This document shows positions 54,543-62,925 of a DNA stretch of 64,000 nucleotides, one piece after another; the stretch's first letter is position 1; every line of letters begins with the position of its first letter. Source of the DNA: Akkermansia muciniphila (GTDB lineage Bacteria; Verrucomicrobiota; Verrucomicrobiia; Verrucomicrobiales; Akkermansiaceae); NCBI RefSeq assembly GCF_900184965.1, contig NZ_FXYA01000198.1, positions 62,001 to 126,000 on the forward strand. Reading direction: 5' to 3'. Under the pieces are notes generated by a model. It did not search any database. It saw only the letters and a list, made by a program, of their open reading frames with translations, and was not told the origin of the DNA. The translations under genes and the position numbers were made by a program.

Positions 54543-55697
54543 TTAAAGGGAGTCCACGAGGGCGGCTAAATCATCATCATACACGAACTTGCATTGGTCC
54601 CCCTGTTTCTTGAACAGTTCAAACAGGCGCGGCATATCCGTATCCGGAACGGAGAGGCCCAACGCACGCAGACGCATGTTCACGGCATGTCTGCCGGAAT
54701 GTTTGGTCAGGGGAAGTTCCGTGGTTCCCCAGCCTATTTCCTCCGGGTCCAGAACTTCGTAAGTGCTCCGGTTCTTCAAAACGCCGTCCTGGTGAATGCC
54801 GGAACCGTGGGCAAAGGCGTTCGCCCCCACTACGGCCTTGGAACGAGGAACGGCCAGGCCGCTCATGGCGGCCACCATGCGGCTGGTGCGCACCAGTTCA
54901 TTCGTTCGTATTCCGGTCCACACTTCGGAAAAGAAATCCCGCCGGGCATGCAACGCCATAATGACTTCCTCCAGGGCGGTATTTCCGGCCCGTTCCCCGA
55001 TGCCGTTGATGGTTCCCTCTACCTGCCGCGCCCCGGCCCGGATGGCCGCCAGCGAGTTGGCCACGGCCATCCCCATGTCATCATGGCAATGGACGGACAG
55101 CCGGACGCGGTCCACATTGGGAACATGTGACTTCAGATGGGAAATCAGGCGAAAATATTCCTCCGGCATCGTGTACCCCACCGTATCCGGAATATTGATG
55201 ACGGCGGCGCCCGCGTCAATGACAGACTCTACAATCTCCGCCAGGAATTCCGGCTCCGTGCGGGAAGCGTCCTCTGCGGAAAACTGCACTTCCCCGCACA
55301 AATCGGAAGCCATGGCAACGGATTTTACGGCCATGTTCCTGATTTGTTCCCGGCTTTTTCCCAGCTTGTATTTCCGGTGGATGGGGGAGGTGGCCACCAC
55401 CAGATGGATGCGCTCCCGTTCCCCGGCGGCCTTCAACGCTTCATGGGCGGCAATGATATCCTTTTCCACGCAGCGGGCCAGTCCGCAAACGCGGCTTTTT
55501 TCCGTGCATTCCGCCACGGCCCGGACGGCTCGGAAATCGCCGTCCGAAATAACGGGGAAGCCCGCTTCAATAATATCCACCCCCAGCGTTTCCAGCTGCA
55601 TGGCCACCTGTATTTTCTGCTCCACGTTCATCGCCGCGCCGGGGCACTGTTCCCCGTCTCTCAGCGTCGTATCAAAAATGTGTATATGTTCTTTCAT
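54543..55697 (-). CDS. leuA: 2-isopropylmalate synthase without regulatory domain
   Basis: 384 residues; condenses acetyl-CoA with 2-ketoisovalerate, the first step of leucine synthesis. FDTTLRDGEQCPGAAM, IEAGFPVISDGDF, SVHCHDDMGMAVANSL and NGIGERAGNTALEE are the catalytic barrel signatures; HGSGIHQDGVLKN and TKHSGRHAV belong to the linker subdomains. The protein stops there, without the C-terminal domain of about 120 residues that binds leucine in most LeuA. Homocitrate synthases share this short form but the motifs fit LeuA better. Start ATG 55697 (MKEHIHIFDTTLRD); 55709 is an alternative. A leucine-rich leader precedes it. Confidence 0.85.
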   Translation of the reverse strand: MKEHIHIFDTTLRDGEQCPGAAMNVEQKIQVAMQLETLGVDIIEAGFPVISDGDFRAVRAVAECTEKSRVCGLARCVEKDIIAAHEALKAAGERERIHLVVATSPIHRKYKLGKSREQIRNMAVKSVAMASDLCGEVQFSAEDASRTEPEFLAEIVESVIDAGAAVINIPDTVGYTMPEEYFRLISHLKSHVPNVDRVRLSVHCHDDMGMAVANSLAAIRAGARQVEGTINGIGERAGNTALEEVIMALHARRDFFSEVWTGIRTNELVRTSRMVAAMSGLAVPRSKAVVGANAFAHGSGIHQDGVLKNRSTYEVLDPEEIGWGTTELPLTKHSGRHAVNMRLRALGLSVPDTDMPRLFELFKKQGDQCKFVYDDDLAALVDSL

Positions 55698-55846
55698 TAC
55701 AATAATCATGTTAAGGGTTCGTTCCTCAGGAAACTGCGCGCGGAAAAATATTCCGATGAAGGAGCCATTCCTTCTGCGCACAACTATCAAGACCAGCCGT
55801 TTACTTCCCTCGCGCCGGAACGGCCCGCCGGCGCATATCAAGATAT

Positions 55847-55870
55847 CTTCTCGGACTACCGTCCGAGAAG
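55847..55870 (-). promoter_or_regulatory. Hairpin overlapping the leucine codons of the leader
   Basis: Ten-base stem CTTCTCGGAC (55847-55856) with GTCCGAGAAG (55861-55870) and a 4-base loop. On the leuA mRNA its 5' arm covers the last Leu codons and the leader stop, so a ribosome stalled there would prevent it forming. A second GC-only hairpin (GCGCCGG/CCGGCGC, about 55812-55834) lies between it and leuA and could be the alternative structure. Confidence 0.65.
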
Positions 55871-55906
55871 CAGCAATAGACGACCTTGAAGGAACAGGGT
55901 GTTCAT
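55856..55906 (-). CDS. Leucine leader peptide of leuA (attenuator)
   Basis: A 16-residue reading frame, MNTLFLQGRLLLLLGR, with seven Leu, five of them consecutive and each using a different Leu codon (CTA, TTG, CTG, CTT, CTC). It lies about 40 bases after a consensus promoter and 150 bases before leuA on the same strand, with a hairpin starting at the Leu run. Leader peptides of this form control leu operons in enterobacteria: scarcity of charged tRNA-Leu stalls the ribosome and changes mRNA folding. Ribosome-site sequence before the ATG is weak. Function is inferred from this architecture. Confidence 0.75.
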   Translation of the reverse strand: MNTLFLQGRLLLLLGR

Positions 55907-55952
55907 CTTGCTTGTTTTACCGTAATCACCACAAAAGGGAGAACCTTTATGG

Positions 55953-55981
55953 AGGATATCCTTTTAGAACATTACTGTCAA
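55953..55981 (-). promoter_or_regulatory. Promoter of leuA leader transcript
   Basis: On the minus strand, a perfect TTGACA (55976-55981), 17-base spacer and TATCCT (55953-55958). Expected transcription start near 55945. Confidence 0.65.
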
Positions 55982-56042
55982 GTCTTCTAAATTGATATGG
56001 CTTTGTTCTACTGTCCTCTAAGACAAGACTATAGAAGCAAAA

Positions 56043-56090
56043 CTGCCCATCTGATTAATCAGATGGGCAGAATATTTTTCTTTTTTATTC
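56043..56090 (+). terminator. Strong palindromic terminator
   Basis: Perfect 28-base palindrome CTGCCCATCTGATT/AATCAGATGGGCAG (56043-56070), followed on the plus strand by a long T-rich tail. TTTTG on the other strand could let it work both ways. What it terminates is unclear: only short frames lie before it on the plus strand. Confidence 0.7.
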
Positions 56091-56104
56091 GTGTCTTCCA
56101 ATAA

Positions 56105-56194
56105 GTTTCAATCCACACACCCGTCAAAGGTGCGACATCACCCTCTATACTCACTATAGATAAGTTATTTACCACGCAACTGTAGAGATGCGAC
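56105..56194. CRISPR. Relic of a type I-C-like CRISPR array, two degenerate repeats
   Basis: Repeat 1 (56105-56136, 32 bases) begins GTTTCAATCCAC and ends GGTGCGAC, close to type I-C repeats that run GTTTCAATCCACGC...GGGTGCGAC. Repeat 2 (56164-56194) is more decayed but keeps GTT, CCACGCA and TGCGAC in register. The 27 bases between may be a shrunken spacer. No cas gene is in the window and no third repeat was found. A minus-strand frame here reads VAPLTGVWIET, the usual false peptide from such repeats. Confidence 0.6.
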
Positions 56195-56385
56195 AAATTT
56201 CGAAGCCAGCCGGTACACAAGCAAGATAGAAATACTCTCTGTTCATGTAAAGCAATTATGCTTGGTATACAAAAAATTGTCACCCCCCTTGAAATAATTT
56301 TTTTCTTATTAGAAGATATGATACACCCCAATTTTCCATTGACAAGAATATCTGTATTTGCCATAAATATCCCACCGGAACAAAA

Positions 56386-56417
56386 GAGGGAAAGATTACC
56401 CTAATAATCTTTCCCTC
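56386..56417. other. Perfect 13-bp hairpin
   Basis: GAGGGAAAGATTA (56386-56398) with TAATCTTTCCCTC (56405-56417), loop of six. On the minus strand CTTTTGTT follows, so it may be a terminator in that direction; on the plus strand it lies 117 bases before the DUF3892 gene. Confidence 0.6.
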
Positions 56418-56533
56418 CTATTTCTGATTAACAGCCTCGTACAGAAGTTGGCATCAGTTTGCTTCTCAGCAAACGCCTTATATAGGTTCATTACGATGAT
56501 GTCAATCCGGGAAGCGAGGCAACCTATAACACA

Positions 56534-56815
56534 ATGACTAAAGCAACCAAAATAATGCTTAAACCGGGATGCGCTAATCCGCAATCCGCAGTAGAAATCG
56601 ATAAAATTTACCTCGTTTGGGCAAATAATGAGGGATACTTCTATGATAAAGAAGTCGTCCATGATTTTGTCAAGGAAGGTAATATCGTACATGTAGACAT
56701 CAGTCCGCACTACCCAAAGCTCATTGATGCTATCAGCTCAAGAGGAGAAAAATACGTACGTTCCGAACCCAATGACACTCCTAACGACAATCTGTTAAGA
56801 TTGCCCAGGGTCTAG
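56534..56815 (+). CDS. DUF3892-domain small protein
   Basis: 93 residues. The C-terminal KYVRSEPNDTPNDNLLRLPRV, with Tyr-(Leu/Val)-Arg and DNLL-LP, and the middle KEVVHDFVKEGNIVHVDI match the DUF3892 pattern of small stand-alone proteins. Function of the family is unknown. Codon use is AT-rich compared with recJ next door, suggesting a recent arrival. It has its own terminator. No partner is adjacent. Confidence 0.72.
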   Translation: MTKATKIMLKPGCANPQSAVEIDKIYLVWANNEGYFYDKEVVHDFVKEGNIVHVDISPHYPKLIDAISSRGEKYVRSEPNDTPNDNLLRLPRV

Positions 56816-56840
56816 ATTTCATAAATTATTTATAATTTTG

Positions 56841-56875
56841 CGGCTTATTGCTATTCAACGCAATAAGCCGTTTTT
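56841..56875 (+). terminator. Terminator after DUF3892 gene
   Basis: Ten-base stem CGGCTTATTG (56841-56850) with CAATAAGCCG (56861-56870) and five T. Confidence 0.88.
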
Positions 56876-56913
56876 ACTTGGTTATAGACAATTCTTTTCT
56901 TTCGCGGTTCTCC

Positions 56914-58653
56914 TTACATTTCCCGGTGGGAACGTATTTCCTGAATGGAAATGGACAGGGAGGCGCGGCCGCGGTACACGTTGCGGTCAATCGTAAAAGC
57001 GATATCCCAAGGGGGATTGGGAAGTTCCCGTTGCGCTCCGTTGAAGAAAATAGCGTCGCGCTCCACGATGCCCTGACGCATGAAAAGCTTCAGATGATTG
57101 GTTCCCACGCGCTTGGGCGGTTCCGTGGGAAAAACGTCGGAACTCATGAAAAGAGGCTGAGGATTGGAGTTGCCGAAGGGTTCCAGTTTTTCATAGCTGT
57201 CCAGCAAATCCAGCGTCAGCGCCTGGAAGGACACTTCCATGTCAATGTTGAGTACGGGGCAGCGCTGTTCCTCCGTCGTGGTTTCGGACACATAACGGTT
57301 GAATGCCCGGCGGAAGTCGTCCATGCGGGATTCTTCAATCACCAGCCCCGCCGCCATATCATGGCCGCCGCCGGAAACCAGCGTATCCGCGCAGTGGTGG
57401 ATGGCCTGCACCAGGGATACGCCGGGAATGGAACGGCCGGAGCCCTTCCCCACGCCGCTTTCATCAAAGGCGATGACGAAAGTCGGCTTGTGGTACCGCC
57501 TCATCAGCTGGGAGGCCACAATGCCCACCACGCCGGGATGCCACGCGCGGGAACCCAGCACAATAACGTTGTCCCGCTCCGGGTCAAAGGAGTTGTGAAG
57601 CATTTCCACCGCATCCGTCCGGATGGCCTCCTCTTCCTCCTGCCGCTTGCGGTTGTGGGAATCCAGCATTTGGGCAAGCTGCACGGCCCTCCTGGCGTCC
57701 ATGGTCAGCAGGAGTTCCAACGCATCCATAGGGGAATCCATGCGCCCGGCGGCATTAATGCGCGGGCCTATCCTGAACCCCACGTGGGCGGCGTTCAGGA
57801 AGCCCGCGTGGTTGACGGAGTCGGAAGGGCGGATGCCCGCTATTTCCGTCAGGGTTTTGAGCCCCGTATGGCGGCTGTGAGCCAGCCTTCCCAGGCCGTG
57901 GCGAACCAGAATCCTGTTTTCCGCCACCAGGGGAACGATGTCCGCCACAGTAGCCACAGCTACCAGGTCCAGATAAAGTTTCAGGTCAAAGGTTTTCAGC
58001 TTCCGCTCCTTCAGGAGGGCATGCGCCAGCTTGAAGACGACGCCCGCGCTGCACAGATAAGTATACGGGCTGTTTTCCTCAATTTTGGCATTGACCACCG
58101 CCACCGCGTCCGGCCGCCCCAAAGGGCCCGCCTCATGGTGGTCCAGAATGATGACGTCTATCCCCAGGCCGTTGAGCATGTCCACCTCTTTTACGGAGGA
58201 AGTGCCGCAGTCCACCGTAATGAGCAGGCTGGGAGGGTCCGCACATTCGCAAAGGCAACGCTTGATGCCGGCCTCGCTGAGGCCGTAGCCTTCCCGGGAA
58301 CGAACGGGAATAAAATACTGGGGATCCAGGTCATAAGCCATCAAAATGGCCCGAAGAAGCGCCACGGAGGTAACTCCGTCCACATCATAGTCCCCATAAA
58401 TGCACACGGTTTCCCCTTCATCCACGGCCCGGAAAATGCGGTCCACGGCTACCCTCATTTCCCCCATCAGGAAAGGGTCGCTCAGGTGGGAAAGCCTGGG
58501 TTCCAGAAAGAGTTCCGTTTCCGTTCCCCCGGTGAACCCGCGCTGCAGCAGAAGCTGCTTGACCAGCAGAGGCAGTTCCGCAGGAAACGCTTTCAAGACC
58601 GGATCATCCTCCTTCACGGAAGGGCGTAGAGTCCAATGAAAACCCGGTGTCAT
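56914..58653 (-). CDS. recJ: Single-stranded-DNA-specific exonuclease RecJ
   Basis: 579 residues; 5'-3' exonuclease for recombination and mismatch repair. DHH-family motifs: CIYGDYDVDGVTS (motif I), LITVDCGTSS, VIILDHHEAG (DHH), then DHHA1 motif SGGGHDMAAGLVIEE and a C-terminal OB-like domain (PLFMSSDVFPTEPPKRVG). Metal ligands are intact. The length is typical. Start ATG 58653, MTPGFHWTLRPS. It is followed across an intergenic gap by GH84 in the same orientation, but the GH84 terminator separates them. Confidence 0.96.
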   Translation of the reverse strand: MTPGFHWTLRPSVKEDDPVLKAFPAELPLLVKQLLLQRGFTGGTETELFLEPRLSHLSDPFLMGEMRVAVDRIFRAVDEGETVCIYGDYDVDGVTSVALLRAILMAYDLDPQYFIPVRSREGYGLSEAGIKRCLCECADPPSLLITVDCGTSSVKEVDMLNGLGIDVIILDHHEAGPLGRPDAVAVVNAKIEENSPYTYLCSAGVVFKLAHALLKERKLKTFDLKLYLDLVAVATVADIVPLVAENRILVRHGLGRLAHSRHTGLKTLTEIAGIRPSDSVNHAGFLNAAHVGFRIGPRINAAGRMDSPMDALELLLTMDARRAVQLAQMLDSHNRKRQEEEEAIRTDAVEMLHNSFDPERDNVIVLGSRAWHPGVVGIVASQLMRRYHKPTFVIAFDESGVGKGSGRSIPGVSLVQAIHHCADTLVSGGGHDMAAGLVIEESRMDDFRRAFNRYVSETTTEEQRCPVLNIDMEVSFQALTLDLLDSYEKLEPFGNSNPQPLFMSSDVFPTEPPKRVGTNHLKLFMRQGIVERDAIFFNGAQRELPNPPWDIAFTIDRNVYRGRASLSISIQEIRSHREM

Positions 58654-58778
58654 GGCAGTATTTTAGCCCCGCATCCAACAGGGTCAAGGTTGTTTCCACA
58701 GCAGGCGGCCAAAGCGGAGAAAAGAGGTTTCCGCTTCCGTTTCCGGGAAACGGCCTGCACGCAGCGCCCCCGTCCCTT

Positions 58779-58816
58779 TCAAAATAAAACTCCGTCCGGA
58801 ACGTACCGGACGGAGT
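58779..58816 (-). terminator. Terminator of GH84 gene
   Basis: Minus-strand 11-base stem ACTCCGTCCGG with CCGGACGGAGT (58789-58816), followed by TTTTATTTT. Confidence 0.9.
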
Positions 58817-58841
58817 AAGATGCCAGCGGCGTCTGAGACGG

Positions 58842-61703
58842 TTATTTCCGGGAGGAAAAAATGACTTCATTAATGATCGCCTCCGGCTGGGGAGCCTTAT
58901 AGGTCAGGCGCACGGCAGAAGTTCCGGCAGGGATGGCAAATTCAGAGACACCGGGGCCGGCGTTCCGTTTGCCGACCGGCGTCCAAGCGCCTTCTCCGCG
59001 GCGGGCCTGGATGGCGAAGGCGGCGGATCCCACCACGATTACTTTGGTGGCCTTGGGATTGTCCAGATTGGGAACGACTATGTCCAGCGGCTTGTCGGCA
59101 CGGTAAACCGTTTTCAGGTTTCTGTCGCTCAGGGAAACCAGACTGGTGCCGGGGTCCGCGGGAGGAACGTCAAATTTGAACATGTTCAGAACAATATCCT
59201 GCTCCCTGCCGCTTTTATTAACCAGCTTCATCCCCTTGATTCCCTTGGGAAGCTGGTTGCCCCTGGCAATGAAGTTTTTGCCCTGTTTGTCCAGCTTCTG
59301 GACTACGGGCTTGGAAGAACCTTCCACGTCCAGCACCACTTCCGCCCAGGAGTTGACGTCATCCCGTTCCAGGTTGACTTCCAGCCAGGTAGCGTCCGTG
59401 GGGCCATCCAGCTGCAGGGAAATAAATTCCCCGGGTTTCATCTTATGCGTTTCCATCACGCGGTTGATCCGCACGATTTTATCGGATTTCTGCACGGAAA
59501 CGCCCTCCAGCCCCGCCACATTGGAGGAAGCCATAGCGGAAGGAGGCGTATTGACGGCTATTTCCCGCACGGCAGTCCAGACAGACCGGCCATTGCCTGT
59601 TTTTTTCGGTTCAATGACGCGGTAGCGCACGGCACGGAGCAAAACCGGCTTGGGAGCCTTCCAGACCACCTGCATGCCGGAAGTTTCCGGCCCCAGCGGT
59701 TTCCAGGTTTCGAGGTCGCGGGAGCCTTCCAGCTGCCCTTTTTCTACATAGTCGCCGTCCTTGTCATTGCGGCCCATCAGCACTTCCACGCTCCGCACGG
59801 GGATGGGCATCCCGTAATCCACGCCATACCAGTCGCCCGGCTGGCCGTAGGCGCCGGAGTGCCAAAAAGAGCCGCGATCCCCGTCACAGAAGAGTTCCGC
59901 CTTATCCATGCTGCCCCCCTTGACCAGGGGCTTGGGAGAAAGGGCCGGCGCGCCGGCAATGGCCGGAAAAACTTTTTTGGAGACAATATCCGCCAGTTCA
60001 TTGACGGCGGGGGCCATCACACGGGAACCGGTCTTTACCGCAGAACGATACAACTGTCCTTCCTGGTTGTGGCGGCGGGAAATTCCATCCATGGCCGCCA
60101 GAGCCTGCGTAGCCTGCACCAGCCGGGTCGCGGCTTCTCTGGCGTTGTTTTCCTCCAGCGCCGCTACAGCGTGCTGACCGGCATGCCCCAGCTGCTCAAA
60201 GGCATCCACCCACGCGCCTATTTCCTTCATCAGCCGCGGATTGTTCGCCCTGGCACGGATGACGGGCGCAGCGGCGGCCATACGGGCAAATTCCTTTTTG
60301 AGCAGGGCCGTATCCTTCTTCTCAATCTTGCCTTCCCGGGCGGCTTCCAGCACGCGCTTGACTACGGGCTCTATTTCCACGGATTCCTCACGCCGGTAGC
60401 CGTGACCGTTAGGGCCCTGGTCGGAGTTGTGGTTCACAAAAACCTGCATGGCTTCCGCCGCTTTCGGGAACAGGCGCCTGACTCCTTCCTTCCAGGCCTC
60501 ATCAGACTTGAACCCGTTGATGTTCCAGGAGTAGTCCGCAAGGCCGAAGAGGGAGACCTTGGAGGCCTCCGGCTTATCCATGGGGTTGGAGACGAAACCG
60601 CCCATGGATTCCTTCGCTCCCGGTTCCGAGGCAACGCCATACACGCGGCCCATGCAGAGGTTGGAACGGCAGTAGTCCGTGACGGGGAAGTTCCACCAGA
60701 CGTAGGAAGGGCGCTTGATTCTTCTGTTCACCCATTGCTGGCCTTCCAGCGTAATGTCATGGCAAACGGAGTTCCCCGTCCACATGACGTGGATGGAGGG
60801 GTCCAGACGGTCCCCCAGAATGTCCAGATAGGTTCCCGGCTTGGGATCGGCCCAGCCGCGGTTGTACTCCGTGGGGCACATGACCAGGGGGGTGACGTCC
60901 TTCTTCACCTTGACAAATTCGTCATTGATCTTGTTCAGCAGAAGGGCCTGCATGTCCCCGCGCTTGCCTTCGCCGAAGATATCGTCAAAAAACACGGCAA
61001 AGGAACGGACGCCCAGCTTGTACATCATCTCAAACTTTTTGATGACGTTGTTCATGTCTTCTTCCGTCCACTTGATATCTTTGCCAGGATGGATAGCCCA
61101 CACAAAATCCACGTGGTTTTCCTTCGCCACCTTCACCAGTTCCCTGATCTGGGCGGCCTGGTCCGCGGGATAGGGGTCCCGCCAGTGGGGGGAGGAGTGG
61201 TAGGGATCGTCCTTCGGCCCGTAGATGTATGTGTTCATCTTGTTCTGGCCGTAAAAGCGCAGCTGGCTCAAACGGGCTTCATGGCTCCAGGGGGTGCCGT
61301 AAAAACCTTCCACCGTTCCGCGGAATTCGATGTCCGGCCAGTCTATGATTTCCCCAACGGGCAAAATCACGCCTTCCCCGCCGGCCTTCGTTCCCAGCTG
61401 CCGCAGCGTCTGCATGGCGTAAAACGCCCCCCGTTCGTCATGGGCTCCTATGCCCACCTTTCCCTGCGGAGAAATCACCAGTTTGTAGGCTCCGGATTTC
61501 TCCGGAACTCCCTCCAGCAGCTTGCTGCCGCCCGCCTTGGCGGAACGTATGGTCACGGACGGCTTCCCGGAGAAAGCAACCGTCTGGGTGGTAAATTTGG
61601 ACTGTTGGGGAGACGGATATACGGCAGGAGTCGCCGCCAGGGCGGAACCGGCCAGAAAGGCCGCCACGCTCAAGCCACATTGGAGAAGTTGAAAACCATT
61701 CAT
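58842..61703 (-). CDS. Secreted GH84 beta-N-acetylglucosaminidase with C-terminal binding domains
   Basis: 953 residues with signal peptide (LSVAAFLAGSALAATP). Residues about 25-120 are the GH20b-like N-domain; the TIM barrel begins EFRGTVEGFYGTPWSHEARL and carries the substrate-assisted catalytic pair Asp240-Asp241 in FAVFFDDIFGEGKRGD. A helical domain follows (about 430-590), then F5/8C-like and further beta domains to the end. GH84 enzymes remove beta-linked GlcNAc, including O-GlcNAc and mucin or hyaluronan ends. In a mucin degrader this fits trimming of host glycans outside the cell. Divergent from the znu operon. Confidence 0.92.
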   Translation of the reverse strand: MNGFQLLQCGLSVAAFLAGSALAATPAVYPSPQQSKFTTQTVAFSGKPSVTIRSAKAGGSKLLEGVPEKSGAYKLVISPQGKVGIGAHDERGAFYAMQTLRQLGTKAGGEGVILPVGEIIDWPDIEFRGTVEGFYGTPWSHEARLSQLRFYGQNKMNTYIYGPKDDPYHSSPHWRDPYPADQAAQIRELVKVAKENHVDFVWAIHPGKDIKWTEEDMNNVIKKFEMMYKLGVRSFAVFFDDIFGEGKRGDMQALLLNKINDEFVKVKKDVTPLVMCPTEYNRGWADPKPGTYLDILGDRLDPSIHVMWTGNSVCHDITLEGQQWVNRRIKRPSYVWWNFPVTDYCRSNLCMGRVYGVASEPGAKESMGGFVSNPMDKPEASKVSLFGLADYSWNINGFKSDEAWKEGVRRLFPKAAEAMQVFVNHNSDQGPNGHGYRREESVEIEPVVKRVLEAAREGKIEKKDTALLKKEFARMAAAAPVIRARANNPRLMKEIGAWVDAFEQLGHAGQHAVAALEENNAREAATRLVQATQALAAMDGISRRHNQEGQLYRSAVKTGSRVMAPAVNELADIVSKKVFPAIAGAPALSPKPLVKGGSMDKAELFCDGDRGSFWHSGAYGQPGDWYGVDYGMPIPVRSVEVLMGRNDKDGDYVEKGQLEGSRDLETWKPLGPETSGMQVVWKAPKPVLLRAVRYRVIEPKKTGNGRSVWTAVREIAVNTPPSAMASSNVAGLEGVSVQKSDKIVRINRVMETHKMKPGEFISLQLDGPTDATWLEVNLERDDVNSWAEVVLDVEGSSKPVVQKLDKQGKNFIARGNQLPKGIKGMKLVNKSGREQDIVLNMFKFDVPPADPGTSLVSLSDRNLKTVYRADKPLDIVVPNLDNPKATKVIVVGSAAFAIQARRGEGAWTPVGKRNAGPGVSEFAIPAGTSAVRLTYKAPQPEAIINEVIFSSRK

Positions 61704-61983
61704 GATGATGCGCGATAATGGAACCAGAAAACACTTTCCACCTCAAGAAAAAACCTCTCTCCGCCATCAGACCGTCGTCACCAGTGGAAGAAAGCCCCCG
61801 GAGCCCGCACGGGAACCCCGGCCGGGCTGGACGCCAAGGGCGCCGCATCCCCCTTCCCCTGCCAGGAGTTCACCACAACGCTGAAAAACAAAAAAAGAGC
61901 CGTGCGGACTCCCTGAAAAGTCAGCGTCATCCTGCTTTAGAAGACAAATTTGACCATTGCATCACTTGAAGGGAAGGTTCATC

Positions 61984-62925
61984 ATGCGGAACATGCTCCG
62001 GCGCATGTTGATTCCTTTTCTGTGTCTTCTGGGCCTGTTCTGTTCTCTTCAGGCCCAGGATGCCCCAATATTGAAAATCGCGGCTCTGCACCCCGTTCTG
62101 GGAGACATGGCCCGCTCCATTGGCGGCAGCCGCGTGCAGGTGACGGATCTGCTGCGCCCCAACGGCAACCTGCACAGTTTTGAACCCGCGCCGCGGGATA
62201 TTGCCGCCGCGGGACAGGCGCGCCTGGTGCTGGCCTCCGGCAAAAACCTGGAGCCGTACCTTCCCAAATTAAAGGACGCCCTGGGAGGCAATGTGCAAAT
62301 TCTGGATCTTGGAGCCTCCGTTCCGGACGTTCCCGTGGAGGAAGACACCGCAGACCATGACCATAAACACGACGGAGACTGCTGCGCCCACGGCCCCAAC
62401 GACCCCCACTGGTGGCACACCCCGGCCAATATGAAACGCGCCGCCCGCACCCTGGCCGCAACGCTCACGCGGCTGGACCCGGCCCATGAACAGGACTACA
62501 AAGCCGGCCTGGCCCGGTGGAACAGAAAGATGGACCAGCTTTCCTCCTGGGCCAGAAAGGAGCTTGCGGACATTCCGGAAAAGGAGCGCGTCCTGGTTAC
62601 GGGGCATGCGGCCATGAACCATTTCTGCCGGGAATTCGGCTTCCGCAGCATCAGCATCCAGGGAATAAGCCGTGAAGACGAAGGCAACTCCGCCCAGCTG
62701 GCCTCCACGCTGAACAAGCTGAGGTCCGCCGGGGTCAAGGCCCTGTTCCCGGAATACTCATCCAACCCCAAGAGCCTTGCGGAAATCGCCAAATCCCTGA
62801 ACATCCCCGTTGCCAGGCCAATCAATACCGACGGGCTGGCCCCTGAAGGCCACACGTTCGAATCCATGTTCAGACAAAACACAGGCATCATCAAGGAAGC
62901 CCTTTCCCCGTCTCCCAGACCATGA
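61984..62925 (+). CDS. znuA: Zinc ABC transporter substrate-binding protein
   Basis: 313 residues with an export signal (MLIPFLCLLGLFCSLQA). Cluster A-I family: HSFEPAPRDIAA gives the first His ligand, PHWWHTPANMKRAA the second, TGHAAMNHFCREF the third, and the C-terminal PINTDGL a carboxylate position. A His/Asp/Cys-rich loop (DHDHKHDGDCCAHG) is typical of ZnuA rather than manganese-binding relatives. ATG 61984 begins the signal; two upstream ATGs are less likely. It overlaps the next gene by four bases. No Zur box was identified by eye. Confidence 0.92.
   Translation: MRNMLRRMLIPFLCLLGLFCSLQAQDAPILKIAALHPVLGDMARSIGGSRVQVTDLLRPNGNLHSFEPAPRDIAAAGQARLVLASGKNLEPYLPKLKDALGGNVQILDLGASVPDVPVEEDTADHDHKHDGDCCAHGPNDPHWWHTPANMKRAARTLAATLTRLDPAHEQDYKAGLARWNRKMDQLSSWARKELADIPEKERVLVTGHAAMNHFCREFGFRSISIQGISREDEGNSAQLASTLNKLRSAGVKALFPEYSSNPKSLAEIAKSLNIPVARPINTDGLAPEGHTFESMFRQNTGIIKEALSPSPRP

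Noticed and set aside
55950-55991. 13-codon plus-strand frame MEDILLEHYCQVF with a ribosome-site-like GGGAG
   Set aside because: It coincides with the minus-strand leuA promoter, and the plus-strand transcript has no supported gene; likely chance.
56059-56364. 101-codon minus-strand frame reading VAPLTGVWIET
   Set aside because: The motif is the usual mistranslation of a type I-C CRISPR repeat; the DNA is a CRISPR relic.
56396-56710. 104-codon minus-strand frame opposite the DUF3892 gene
   Set aside because: The plus strand carries a recognisable DUF3892 pattern; the minus frame has none, although it ends at a hairpin.
56848-58629. 593-codon plus-strand frame across recJ
   Set aside because: Antisense shadow; recJ motifs on the minus strand are complete.
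59445-61718. 757-codon plus-strand frame across the GH84 gene
   Set aside because: Antisense shadow; the GH84 catalytic residues are on the minus strand.
61704-61983. Zur operator before znuA
   Set aside because: No convincing palindrome is visible in the divergent region.
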